This document shows, one piece after another, positions 1 to 5,116 of a stretch of DNA of 5,116 bases. A program made the translations under genes and the position numbers. The stretch's first letter is position 1; every line of letters begins with the position of its first letter. The notes under the pieces were generated by a model, which made no database searches, was not told the origin of the DNA, and was given only the letters and a program-made list of their open reading frames with translations. Origin of the DNA: Candidatus Omnitrophota bacterium (lineage in GTDB: Bacteria; Omnitrophota; Gorgyraeia; JACOVV01); contig JACOVV010000158.1 in the NCBI GenBank assembly GCA_016177145.1, positions 1 to 5,116 on the forward strand, written 5' to 3'.

Positions 1-548
1 CCTAAGCAGACCACTTTAAACGACGCCGGTTTTGAAAGATCGCTTCTGAGAACTTCCCAGTTGATTGTGTGGGAAACTTCTTTGGTCAGCGGCAGATAAA
101 ATACGTTGTTTTCATGGTAGACGCGGTCTAATGGCGCCGCATATCCTCCCAAACGAGCCCCTATTTGAAGGAAATTACCGGAAATCGTTGACGCGGGAAC
201 AGGGGGATTCGGCGGGGGTGACGAAAGACGCTCGCTGTTGCTGAGTCCAAAATAGAGATCCGTTACCGCTTCCACATAAAGAAAGACGCCAACAGCCGAA
301 CCTGGAACATCCTCACTAGAGATGGAAATTGTCCCGCTGATAGAAGCGACTCCAATAGCGGACCTCGACTCTAAGACCCTCGGGGTTCGATAGATTTTTA
401 TCTGTTCAGCGCGGGATGATGGAGAAACAATCCCCGCCACAGAAGTAGATAACGTCTCCGCCGCTGTTTCTGGAATGAATAGATTCAGGACAAGGGGAAA
501 AACAATCCCTACTAACGCGTATCGTCCCAGCGATGGATTAGAGATCAT
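1..548 (-). CDS. Secreted protein of unknown family, 3' end beyond the left edge
   Basis: The frame is open from an ATG at 548 to the window edge, giving 182 complete codons with no stop, so the C-terminus is missing. The start is well supported: the ATG overlaps the stop of the upstream gene (ATGA), and a GGAG lies 7 nt before it. The N-terminus looks like a signal peptide, with Arg9, a hydrophobic stretch at about residues 11-26 (ALVGIVFPLVLNLF) and a likely cleavage after Thr-Ala-Ala30. The mature part is rich in Ser, Val and Gly with alternating hydrophobic residues (about 64-102), suggesting beta structure. A proline patch (SSPPPNPPVP, about 109-118) separates this from a second part beginning STISGNFLQIGARLG. 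I recognise no domain or catalytic motif. The tight coupling suggests it acts with the preceding secreted protein, probably in the periplasm or on the cell surface. Confidence 0.8.
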   Translation of the reverse strand, partial: MISNPSLGRYALVGIVFPLVLNLFIPETAAETLSTSVAGIVSPSSRAEQIKIYRTPRVLESRSAIGVASISGTISISSEDVPGSAVGVFLYVEAVTDLYFGLSNSERLSSPPPNPPVPASTISGNFLQIGARLGGYAAPLDRVYHENNVFYLPLTKEVSHTINWEVLRSDLSKPASFKVVCL

Positions 549-1096
549 ACTTCATCTCCGTTGATTGTCCCGATAAGAAGCGCCGCAGGGGTCGTTGTGC
601 TCCCCGGCTCAGCAAACCACCTCTGAATAGAAAGGTCCTCTCCAGGGATCAAAGGAAGCCATGCCGTCCTCCAGTAATGAAAAATCCCCGCTCCCGGAGG
701 AGATGAGTAAACCTGGACATTAGCCATGAATAATTTCCGCTGGTCGGTTAACCCCGACCCTGTGAAATAACGACAGACCAATTGACTCCAGCGATCATCA
801 CTGCCCGGTGAGGTCATAAAACCAATTTGTAATAATATCCCGGCTGTTGTCTGTGAGACTTCGTTATCGGCAGAAGGAGAGGAGACGCTGAAAATCCAGT
901 CAGCCCACTGATTCCCTAAATCAGAGACCTCACGCGTCGGAACATCCAACTGGCGGGGAGGATTAAAAATAACTACGTTCCTCTGATTCCCCAGTGAAAG
1001 TTGCTGTTCAACAGTAACGGCGGCTTTCCCTGTACCGTTAAAGGTAAAAAGGAAAACCGCCATTATTATAATAACCGCTGGATATTGTTTCTTCAC
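545..1096 (-). CDS. Small secreted protein of unknown family (183 aa)
   Basis: The start is a GTG at 1096. It is the only initiation codon in frame before the upstream stop (TAA, 1118-1120), and the product begins Met-Lys-Lys. No good Shine-Dalgarno is present: the nearest purine run (AAAGGG) is about 17 nt upstream, so initiation may depend on coupling to the FecR gene, whose stop is 31 bp upstream. Residues 2-3 are lysines, residues 7-19 form a hydrophobic core (AVIIIMAVFLFTF), and cleavage is likely after Ala25 or Ala26. The mature protein (about 157 aa) contains many Trp and Tyr residues, a single Cys (about 108), and short segments such as AGILLQIGFMTSPGSDDRW. No known domain, metal-binding motif or lipobox is visible. 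The composition suggests a compact beta-rich extracytoplasmic domain, but the function is unknown. The stop overlaps the start of the next gene. Confidence 0.82.
   Translation of the reverse strand: MKKQYPAVIIIMAVFLFTFNGTGKAAVTVEQQLSLGNQRNVVIFNPPRQLDVPTREVSDLGNQWADWIFSVSSPSADNEVSQTTAGILLQIGFMTSPGSDDRWSQLVCRYFTGSGLTDQRKLFMANVQVYSSPPGAGIFHYWRTAWLPLIPGEDLSIQRWFAEPGSTTTPAALLIGTINGDEV
556..559 (-). promoter_or_regulatory. Ribosome binding site (GGAG) inside the end of the upstream gene
   Basis: On the minus strand GGAG is followed by 7 nt and then the ATG at 548. It lies within the last codons of the 545-1096 gene. Together with the ATGA overlap it fixes the downstream start and points to translational coupling. 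Confidence 0.6.
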
Positions 1097-1127
1097 GAAG
1101 CAGCTATTTTGAACCCTTTAGTTTCAT

Positions 1128-2162
1128 CTAATCATTGCCCCGCCCATGATGGCCATGATACTCTTCTGATTCTGTAGGCAGAGGCATATTCTGAAGAATC
1201 TCGTTCGGTATCGGCGGCAGGGTTGCCATTCCAATCTCTCCCCGGCGCGCTTTTTTCTTCAGTTCTCTTACCTCCATTGACCACCTTCTCAAATCTCTCA
1301 ACTGATGTGCTTTCTCTCTACGGGCTCTTTTTGCCTCATCTCGCCGATCGCCGCGCAAGTTATCTATCTCTGACTTCAATTCGGCAACCCGTCCATTGAT
1401 CATTTGAACATATACTCTCCAGGAACCAAATATCCCCTCCAGATGCGGTTCCAGCAGCCCCTCTTCCTCAATTTGAAACTCTTCGTCTTCCGAGGAAGAT
1501 TCTACTTCGGGGACCGTGGTTGGCTGGCCAGGATCCTCAGGAGGAGGTCCTGCCGAGGGAACCGTATAGACAGATCCCGACTGCGCCGTTACGGGAGACC
1601 CGGCCGGTTCTCCGTTAGTGTAAGTTTCCTGGATCGTTGTGTTCATCCCTTCCGTATACACTACTTCGGTCCCTTCGCCTCCCGCTTGCATCATAACTGG
1701 GTACCGGACATTGAAGGTCGTCCCCCGCGCAGCAATGACGGCTGTTGGAGTTTTGACTTCAAAAGCATCCACTCCTGCCACAAGCCCCTGCAGCAAAATA
1801 TCCAGATCTCCTGCAGGCATTTCAACAACGTAGTAAGCCCCCCCGCCTGCTTGCTGCCTTAATTGGGCAACACGGATTTGTGTGTCGGATTGCAGTGTTA
1901 TTTCATTTAAAGAACCCGCGTCAAATGCCACCGTCGCCGTAGACCCAGATTGGGTCCGAACCCAATCTCCTTCCGCCATAAAATCTCCCTGTGTCGGCGC
2001 CTGCCAGCTATTTCCCCCGTCATGGCTCAATTCAACGGTTCCGGTCATCTCTGTCAAAAGGGCAATTTTTCCGGTTAGATCCTCTTGTGCCCGGACGTTT
2101 GAGCAAAAAACCAGCGCTACGACCCCTATTCCTACTTTCAGCAACTCTATGTTTTTTATCAT
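1128..2162 (-). CDS. Secreted FecR-domain protein with C-terminal coiled coil
   Basis: This 344-aa protein begins with a signal peptide (hydrophobic core about 11-20, probable cleavage after Val-Arg-Ala25). Residues about 30-155 carry the FecR domain: a WQAPTQGD..GDWVRTQSGS segment (about 53-74), a repeated beta pattern with FDAGS (80-84), and the hallmark TPTAVIAARGTTFNVRY at 138-154. Residues 200-222 are Pro-rich, followed by an acidic patch (about 222-235). A long charged helix or coiled coil rich in Arg, Lys and Glu spans about 255-308. The last residues include HGHHG, a possible metal-binding tail. Classical FecR is an inner-membrane anti-sigma regulator that works with FecI and FecA. 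This protein has no cytoplasmic anti-sigma region, and no sigma-factor or receptor gene is nearby, so a structural or binding role in the envelope is more likely than iron-citrate sensing. An AGGGGGAG ribosome site supports the ATG at 2162. Confidence 0.9.
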   Translation of the reverse strand: MIKNIELLKVGIGVVALVFCSNVRAQEDLTGKIALLTEMTGTVELSHDGGNSWQAPTQGDFMAEGDWVRTQSGSTATVAFDAGSLNEITLQSDTQIRVAQLRQQAGGGAYYVVEMPAGDLDILLQGLVAGVDAFEVKTPTAVIAARGTTFNVRYPVMMQAGGEGTEVVYTEGMNTTIQETYTNGEPAGSPVTAQSGSVYTVPSAGPPPEDPGQPTTVPEVESSSEDEEFQIEEEGLLEPHLEGIFGSWRVYVQMINGRVAELKSEIDNLRGDRRDEAKRARREKAHQLRDLRRWSMEVRELKKKARRGEIGMATLPPIPNEILQNMPLPTESEEYHGHHGRGND

Positions 2163-2168
2163 ATTAGG

Positions 2169-2176
2169 CTCCCCCT
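2169..2176 (-). promoter_or_regulatory. Strong ribosome binding site of the FecR-domain gene
   Basis: AGGGGGAG on the minus strand lies 6 nt before the ATG at 2162, within the 41-bp gap after the MEMO-AMMECR1 stop. It confirms the FecR gene start. I see no convincing promoter or terminator in this gap, which favours read-through from the MEMO gene. Confidence 0.7.
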
Positions 2177-2203
2177 TCGGATGGTTCTCCCCTATTTCTA
2201 AGT

Positions 2204-3700
2204 TTACCCTACCCTCTCGATTTCTTCAAATGAAAAAACGGTGAAAATATAGAGCTCTGTTTGGGGATCCTGCCAACTGCGAGCGGCTAATCCCCCTTTT
2301 TGGGCACAGAGCTGATCCAGAAAAACCTCTTTTGTCCACCCTGTTTCCAGCCAGACTTGCGGCAGGAATAATCCTGACCGTGCCCCGCGCCTGACCACCA
2401 CCCCATGAACCGCCGGAAGGATTTCTACCGCGGACCGGATTCTTTTGAGGGGAGAAAGAACGGAGATTTCTATGTGCGTATCCTCCAATTCTTCTTGCTG
2501 GAGAGGAGAAAACCTTGGGTCATCAAAAGCGGCGGCTGCGGCAAAATACGGGACCGCTTCGCCCAGCGGCATACGGGCCTCGGTCCCGCCAATACATCCC
2601 CGCAGTTGGCCATTTTTCTTTAAGGTAATAAAAACCGCCGCCGGGCGCTTTAGAATGGGATCCTCTATTGTAGGGACGGGTTTCAAACCCGCCCCTACCC
2701 TCTGCGCAATCGCGTTACGCGCCATTTGTAATAACACCTTTCGCGTTTCTTCTGATACGACAAACTGTTCTTCCCTTTTTTCATTTCCTTTAATAAAAAC
2801 AACGGCCGCGTATCCTACAACTCGTGACAAATCGCCGTAAGGGACCTCCGCTGATGTCGCGTAACGTAACAGGCGCGTTTGATCCGCCCCAAGTTCTTTC
2901 GCGGCCGCCATCACGGTGGTCACCGCCCCTTCCCCGCAATAAACGCAGGAAAGATGAGGAACTCCCTGCCGCATCCAGTGCGCGTTGACCTGGGAAAAAT
3001 AATCCGGGTTCATCGTTAATAACGCTTGGAGGGTGGAACTATCTACTGTTCGCGCATCCTGGTCACTGGGGTAATGGGAAAGATCTGAGGAAACGATCAA
3101 TAACGTTTTTTTACCCCGGTCTCTTTGTTTCTGAATAAGCCGGGCAAGAGCTTCCCCCATCTGCCGGCAAACCGCCGCGGGTGGATTTCCCATCACGATA
3201 GGCACAATTTGAGCCGAACCGAGCGCCCTCTGGAGGAACGGGACCTGAGTTTCCACTGAATGTTCCCTTTGGTGAGCTTTCTGATTGGCTTGAAACAACG
3301 GAGAGAGTTTTAGAAGGTCCGAAACGAATTCCGAATCTATCTTCATTTCCCCCAGAGGCGTTTGATAAGAAACCCCGTCGAAAACAGATCCTGTCTCGGT
3401 GGGGAAATAATGTCCGGTCCCCAGGACAACGACGGTATCGAAAGAAACCCCTTGCAGCGGACGATAAGAATATCCTTGAACCGAACCAGAGAAAGCGTAA
3501 CCGGCGTGCGGAGAAAGGAGAGCGACCGGTTCCCCTTCTAATCGAATCTCTCCAGCGGCCGCCATAGCCCCATCGACTGTCTCTCTGAGTTCTTTTGGAT
3601 CGGCTGGGTAGAATTGCCCTGCCACTTGAGGAGCCCGCACTTCTGCCATGACCCACCCTCCCGCGATCCACAAGGAAAACAGCAACGCCCCTTTTTTCAT
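2204..3700 (-). CDS. amrB: MEMO-AMMECR1 fusion (AmmeMemoRadiSam system proteins B and A), probably exported
   Basis: This 498-aa fusion joins two families that are often separate proteins. Residues about 21-303 are a MEMO (AmmeMemoRadiSam B) domain, related in fold to LigB-type non-haem iron dioxygenases. It shows VAGQFYPADP (26-35), SPHAGYAFSG (63-72, His65), GTGHYFP (94-100, His97), REHSVETQVPFL (145-156), SSDLSHY (204-210, Asp206 and His209) and CGEGAV (Cys255). His65, His97 and Cys255 match the metal-site residues of human MEMO1. Residues about 315-495 are an AMMECR1 domain with the hallmark LRGCIG (366-371), FDDPRFSPL (392-400), EISVLSP (411-417) and FLPQVWLETGW (445-455). From the ATG at 3700 the first 19 residues form a good signal peptide (MKK, then a hydrophobic core, then Val-Met-Ala). 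The alternative ATG at 3649 (Met18) has the better ribosome site and would give a cytoplasmic protein. A palindromic repeat contributes residues 335-344, in the linker before LRGCIG. The enzymatic role of these families in bacteria is unsettled, and the radical SAM partner is not in the window. Confidence 0.92.
   Translation of the reverse strand: MKKGALLFSLWIAGGWVMAEVRAPQVAGQFYPADPKELRETVDGAMAAAGEIRLEGEPVALLSPHAGYAFSGSVQGYSYRPLQGVSFDTVVVLGTGHYFPTETGSVFDGVSYQTPLGEMKIDSEFVSDLLKLSPLFQANQKAHQREHSVETQVPFLQRALGSAQIVPIVMGNPPAAVCRQMGEALARLIQKQRDRGKKTLLIVSSDLSHYPSDQDARTVDSSTLQALLTMNPDYFSQVNAHWMRQGVPHLSCVYCGEGAVTTVMAAAKELGADQTRLLRYATSAEVPYGDLSRVVGYAAVVFIKGNEKREEQFVVSEETRKVLLQMARNAIAQRVGAGLKPVPTIEDPILKRPAAVFITLKKNGQLRGCIGGTEARMPLGEAVPYFAAAAAFDDPRFSPLQQEELEDTHIEISVLSPLKRIRSAVEILPAVHGVVVRRGARSGLFLPQVWLETGWTKEVFLDQLCAQKGGLAARSWQDPQTELYIFTVFSFEEIERVG
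2670..2698. repeat. 29-bp palindromic repeat inserted in frame in the AMMECR1 coding region
   Basis: Two 14-bp arms flank a single central C at 2684, and 13 of 14 positions pair (the mismatch is 2676 against 2692). On the coding (minus) strand it is read without a stop as VGAGLKPVPT, residues 335-344 of the fusion protein. The first 20 bases of its minus-strand sequence recur exactly at 5097-5116 on the plus strand. Two copies in different genes and opposite orientations indicate a dispersed element rather than native AMMECR1 sequence. It has no transposase, so mobilisation would have to be in trans. Confidence 0.85.
3656..3662 (-). promoter_or_regulatory. Internal Shine-Dalgarno (GGGAGGG) before Met18 of the MEMO fusion
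   Basis: On the minus strand GGGAGGG contains a GGAGG core placed 7 nt before the ATG at 3649. The outer ATG at 3700 has only AAGG directly abutting the start codon. This site could drive a signal-less form beginning MAEVRAPQVAGQFYP, the N-terminal length usual for cytoplasmic MEMO proteins. It also lies over Gly-Gly-Trp codons, so coding constraint is an alternative explanation. Confidence 0.45.
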
Positions 3701-3711
3701 CCTTGGTGGTT

Positions 3712-3723
3712 TATGATATCATA
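3712..3723. promoter_or_regulatory. Palindromic TATGATATCATA: candidate shared -10 element or operator between divergent genes
   Basis: This is a perfect 12-bp palindrome in the 29-bp gap between the divergent starts at 3700 and 3730. Each half reads TATGAT in its own direction, one base from the sigma70-type -10 consensus TATAAT. Transcripts would begin about 7 bp beyond each hexamer, giving a very short leader for the rightward ATG at 3730 and a leader of about 11 nt for the leftward ATG at 3700 (about 62 nt if 3649 is used). I find no good -35 hexamer at 16-18 bp spacing on either strand. An operator for a dimeric regulator is the alternative. Confidence 0.4.
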
Positions 3724-3729
3724 CATTTC

Positions 3730-4365
3730 ATGAGGCGGCAACGACTATGGCGATGGATTTTCTTTGCTTATCTGGGACTTTCCGTGGTCATGGCCATCAT
3801 CGGACTGACTCCTTTGCCTAACCTGCTGGCTCGGCAACTCTACGTCACCCCTCAATGGGCCCCTTCCGATTGCATGGTTCTTCTAGGTGGCGGTGTTTTA
3901 TCAGGAGGAAAACTTTCCACGGCTAGCTTGGAGAGGACAACCGCCGCCGCTATTTTTTATAGAAAGGGGCTGGCGCCCAAAATCATCATCAGCACCGGTG
4001 TGACCGGAAAAAAAACCCCCTATTTCTCCGAAGCGAAAGTAATGCAAGAAACCCTGCTGGAATTAGGAATTCCTCAAGAAGCGATTGTGCTGGAAGAACG
4101 TTCGACCCGGACGGCCGAAAACGCGCGGGAAGTAGCTCAATTAATGAAGGAACTGGGGTTCAACGATGGACTCCTGGTGACGAGCTCGATCCATATGAAA
4201 CGGGCGCTTCTCTGCTTTCGCAAATATGACTTGCCCCTGCGCGCGGCGCCGGTCGGTTCGGCGCTGGAAGACGCTCATTCTTTTACTCCCAGGATCCTGC
4301 TGTTCGACGCCGTATTTCATGAGTACGCCGGAATTCTCTATTATCGATTACGAGGATGGGTATGA
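3730..4365 (+). CDS. YdcF/DUF218 family membrane-anchored protein (SanA/ElyC-like)
   Basis: I start this 211-aa protein at ATG 3730, giving MRRQRLWRW followed by a hydrophobic segment at about 9-29: a typical positive-inside membrane anchor with the rest outside the cytoplasm. A longer reading from TTG 3703 adds nine residues but has no ribosome site and leaves only 2 bp to the divergent gene. The DUF218 domain spans about 45-190. It has a GGG loop (53-55), a conserved Ser...Arg pair (S66, R69), ISTGV (87-91), SEA (100-102), the EERSTRTAEN signature (122-131) and VTSSIHMKRA (150-159). Relatives such as SanA and ElyC of Escherichia coli affect envelope permeability and peptidoglycan or lipid-carrier metabolism; the biochemical reaction is not settled. 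No Shine-Dalgarno precedes the ATG, so the mRNA may be nearly leaderless. It converges with the 4409-5116 gene. Confidence 0.9.
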   Translation: MRRQRLWRWIFFAYLGLSVVMAIIGLTPLPNLLARQLYVTPQWAPSDCMVLLGGGVLSGGKLSTASLERTTAAAIFYRKGLAPKIIISTGVTGKKTPYFSEAKVMQETLLELGIPQEAIVLEERSTRTAENAREVAQLMKELGFNDGLLVTSSIHMKRALLCFRKYDLPLRAAPVGSALEDAHSFTPRILLFDAVFHEYAGILYYRLRGWV

Positions 4366-4372
4366 CCGGGAG

Positions 4373-4395
4373 AATCCCACGCCCTGCGTGGGATT
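4373..4395. terminator. Hairpin between convergent genes, possible terminator
   Basis: A perfect 10-bp stem (AATCCCACGC and its complement) closes a 3-nt loop (CCT). It lies 7 bp after the YdcF stop and 13 bp before the stop of the opposite gene. Its position suits a shared terminator. However, no U-tract follows directly on either strand: the T-run at 4418-4424 is over 20 nt away. It may instead be a 3'-end stabilising structure or another dispersed palindrome. Confidence 0.4.
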
Positions 4396-4408
4396 GTATA
4401 CTATGAAC

Positions 4409-5116
4409 TTACAAATATTTTTTTAGCGCTTGCTTCTCGGCCGGTGTAAACTGGGAGCTCTTTTCTACCGCTTCTCTCACCGCGGCAGGATCTTCATGAA
4501 TTTTCCGGCTGATCCGTTCGACATCCTGTAAAATCGCCGCCAGCTTGCGGTCTATTCGTTCACCGACAAAGGGAATGGTTATTTTAGCGATGGCGGCCAG
4601 CAAAAATTGCTCGATTCGGATATACGAAGTCATGGTGCTTTTTATTTCCGAACCTCCTTTTCCCTCTAGAGAACGATATTCTATCAAGAAAAACGCTTTC
4701 AGTTTGAGATGTTGAATAACTCTTCCACGGTGCTCTCCCGTAGCGATGAAAGAACTTCTTCCCTCTTTGTGAACCAATGACAATACATCCACCAACGTGC
4801 GGGAATTTAAGCGGACTCTCCATCCTTGATTCAATTTCTGAACCTCATATCCTTTGATCCCCAGCACCTTGGCCAGACGATACGCCAGATCCCAATCCTG
4901 GAGAAGAAAACCGTAAAATTCCGCCGAAAGTCCGATGGTTTGCGGTTTCGGGCGGCGGACGAACGTTGGGTGATGAACGACCTTGTCAACTTCCCGGGAA
5001 AATTGGGGCGGAATCTCGCCGAGCCAGACAGGGGGTTCTTTCGCCAAAACAGGGAGAGGAGAAAAGAGGAAAAAAACAAGAGGTAAAAGGTAAAGAGTAG
5101 GGGCGGGTTTGAAACC
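4409..5116 (-). CDS. Secreted protein of unknown family, start beyond the right edge
   Basis: The frame is open from the window edge to a TAA at 4409, giving 235 visible residues. A TTG at 5047 would give 212 aa, but I reject it as the start. The 23 codons before it are open, have no ATG or GTG, and encode a signal-peptide core (LYLLPLVFFLFSPLPVLA, visible residues 8-25) cut likely before KEPPVW. The DNA before that TTG is pyrimidine-rich with no ribosome site. The true start is therefore upstream of the window. The first visible residues, GFKPAPT, are encoded by a dispersed palindrome. The mature protein is about 210 aa: a mixed alpha/beta region with RLNSRTLVDVLSLVHKEGR and HLKLKAFFLIEYRSL, then SYIRIEQFLLAAIAKITIPFVG, and a helical, charged C-terminus. 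The alternation of strands with a long late helix is vaguely like START/SRPBCC lipid-binding proteins, but I see no diagnostic motif. Confidence 0.82.
   Translation of the reverse strand, partial: GFKPAPTLYLLPLVFFLFSPLPVLAKEPPVWLGEIPPQFSREVDKVVHHPTFVRRPKPQTIGLSAEFYGFLLQDWDLAYRLAKVLGIKGYEVQKLNQGWRVRLNSRTLVDVLSLVHKEGRSSFIATGEHRGRVIQHLKLKAFFLIEYRSLEGKGGSEIKSTMTSYIRIEQFLLAAIAKITIPFVGERIDRKLAAILQDVERISRKIHEDPAAVREAVEKSSQFTPAEKQALKKYL
5097..5116. repeat. Second copy of the palindromic repeat, cut by the right edge
   Basis: GTAGGGGCGGGTTTGAAACC is identical over all 20 visible bases to the minus-strand sequence of the 2670-2698 copy. One full arm, the central base and the start of the second arm are present; the remaining 9 bp would lie outside. 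On the coding (minus) strand it is read GFKPAPT, in frame with the signal peptide of the 4409-5116 gene. Confidence 0.8.

Noticed and set aside
1..1096. Possible tandem paralogy of the two small secreted proteins (both have a PPR- or TPR-like segment near the N-terminus and a shared LQIG)
   Set aside because: Beyond these short matches the sequences do not align convincingly by eye, and spacing of the matches differs.
1404..1862. A 152-codon plus-strand open frame opposite the FecR gene
   Set aside because: It is antisense to a well-supported FecR-domain gene, is Arg-rich and low-complexity, and shows no domain or ribosome site; it is a shadow frame.
1947..1968. 9-bp inverted repeat (AGATTGGGT and its complement) with a 4-nt spacer inside the FecR gene
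   Set aside because: It encodes the conserved GDWVRTQSGS segment, has no second copy in the window and no regulatory context; coincidence is likely.
1128..2162. FecR protein as part of a FecI/FecR/FecA iron-uptake regulatory system
   Set aside because: There is no sigma factor, TonB-dependent receptor or cytoplasmic anti-sigma domain; only the FecR domain itself is shared.
2670..2698. Reading the palindrome as a CRISPR repeat
   Set aside because: The two copies are over 2.3 kb apart, in opposite orientation and within coding genes, with no spacer-repeat array or cas gene.
3111..3671. A 186-codon minus-strand frame overlapping the MEMO domain
   Set aside because: It is the shifted frame of the MEMO-AMMECR1 gene, Arg/Ser-rich, with no recognisable domain.
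3703..3729. TTG start for the YdcF-family gene, nine codons upstream of ATG 3730
   Set aside because: It lacks a ribosome site, would run through the palindromic promoter-like element, and adds residues without membrane-anchor or family character.

Overview
The window looks like chromosomal DNA of a Gram-negative-type (diderm) bacterium, with roughly balanced base composition and densely packed genes. Four of the six coding regions begin with a recognisable signal peptide. A fifth, a YdcF/DUF218 protein, has an N-terminal membrane anchor, so the locus is strongly biased towards the cell envelope. The mix of a FecR-domain protein, an exported-looking MEMO-AMMECR1 fusion and a short dispersed palindrome encoding GLKP/GFKP peptides would suit an uncultured lineage such as Omnitrophota or a neighbour. 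That taxonomic guess rests on general familiarity, not on a marker gene. I see no rRNA, tRNA, CRISPR array, transposase or phage gene.

Layout. Positions 1-3700 hold a leftward gene block. In transcription order it contains a MEMO (AmrB) plus AMMECR1 (AmrA) fusion at 3700-2204, a secreted FecR-domain protein with a charged coiled-coil tail at 2162-1128, a small secreted protein of unknown family at 1096-545, and a second unknown secreted protein at 548-1 that runs off the left edge. Gaps are 41 bp and 31 bp, and the last pair shares an ATGA stop/start overlap, so at least the last three genes probably form an operon. A membrane-anchored YdcF/DUF218-family gene runs rightward at 3730-4365, divergent from the MEMO gene. 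Between them lies a perfect 12-bp palindrome, TATGATATCATA, that reads as a -10-like hexamer on both strands. A leftward gene at 5116-4409 converges on the YdcF gene. Its start lies beyond the right edge, and it encodes a secreted protein I cannot assign. A 10-bp perfect hairpin sits between the two convergent stop codons.

The most notable structure is a 29-bp palindromic repeat. One complete copy (2670-2698) is embedded in frame in the AMMECR1 half of the fusion gene and encodes VGAGLKPVPT. A second copy is cut by the right edge (5097-5116), matches 20 of 20 bases, and is read in frame in the opposite orientation as GFKPAPT just ahead of a signal-peptide core. This resembles coding-sequence-invading palindromic elements such as the Rickettsia palindromic elements.

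Functionally, the MEMO and AMMECR1 families usually belong to a three-part system with a radical SAM protein. That partner is not in the window, and no pathway linking all six genes can be read from the sequence alone.
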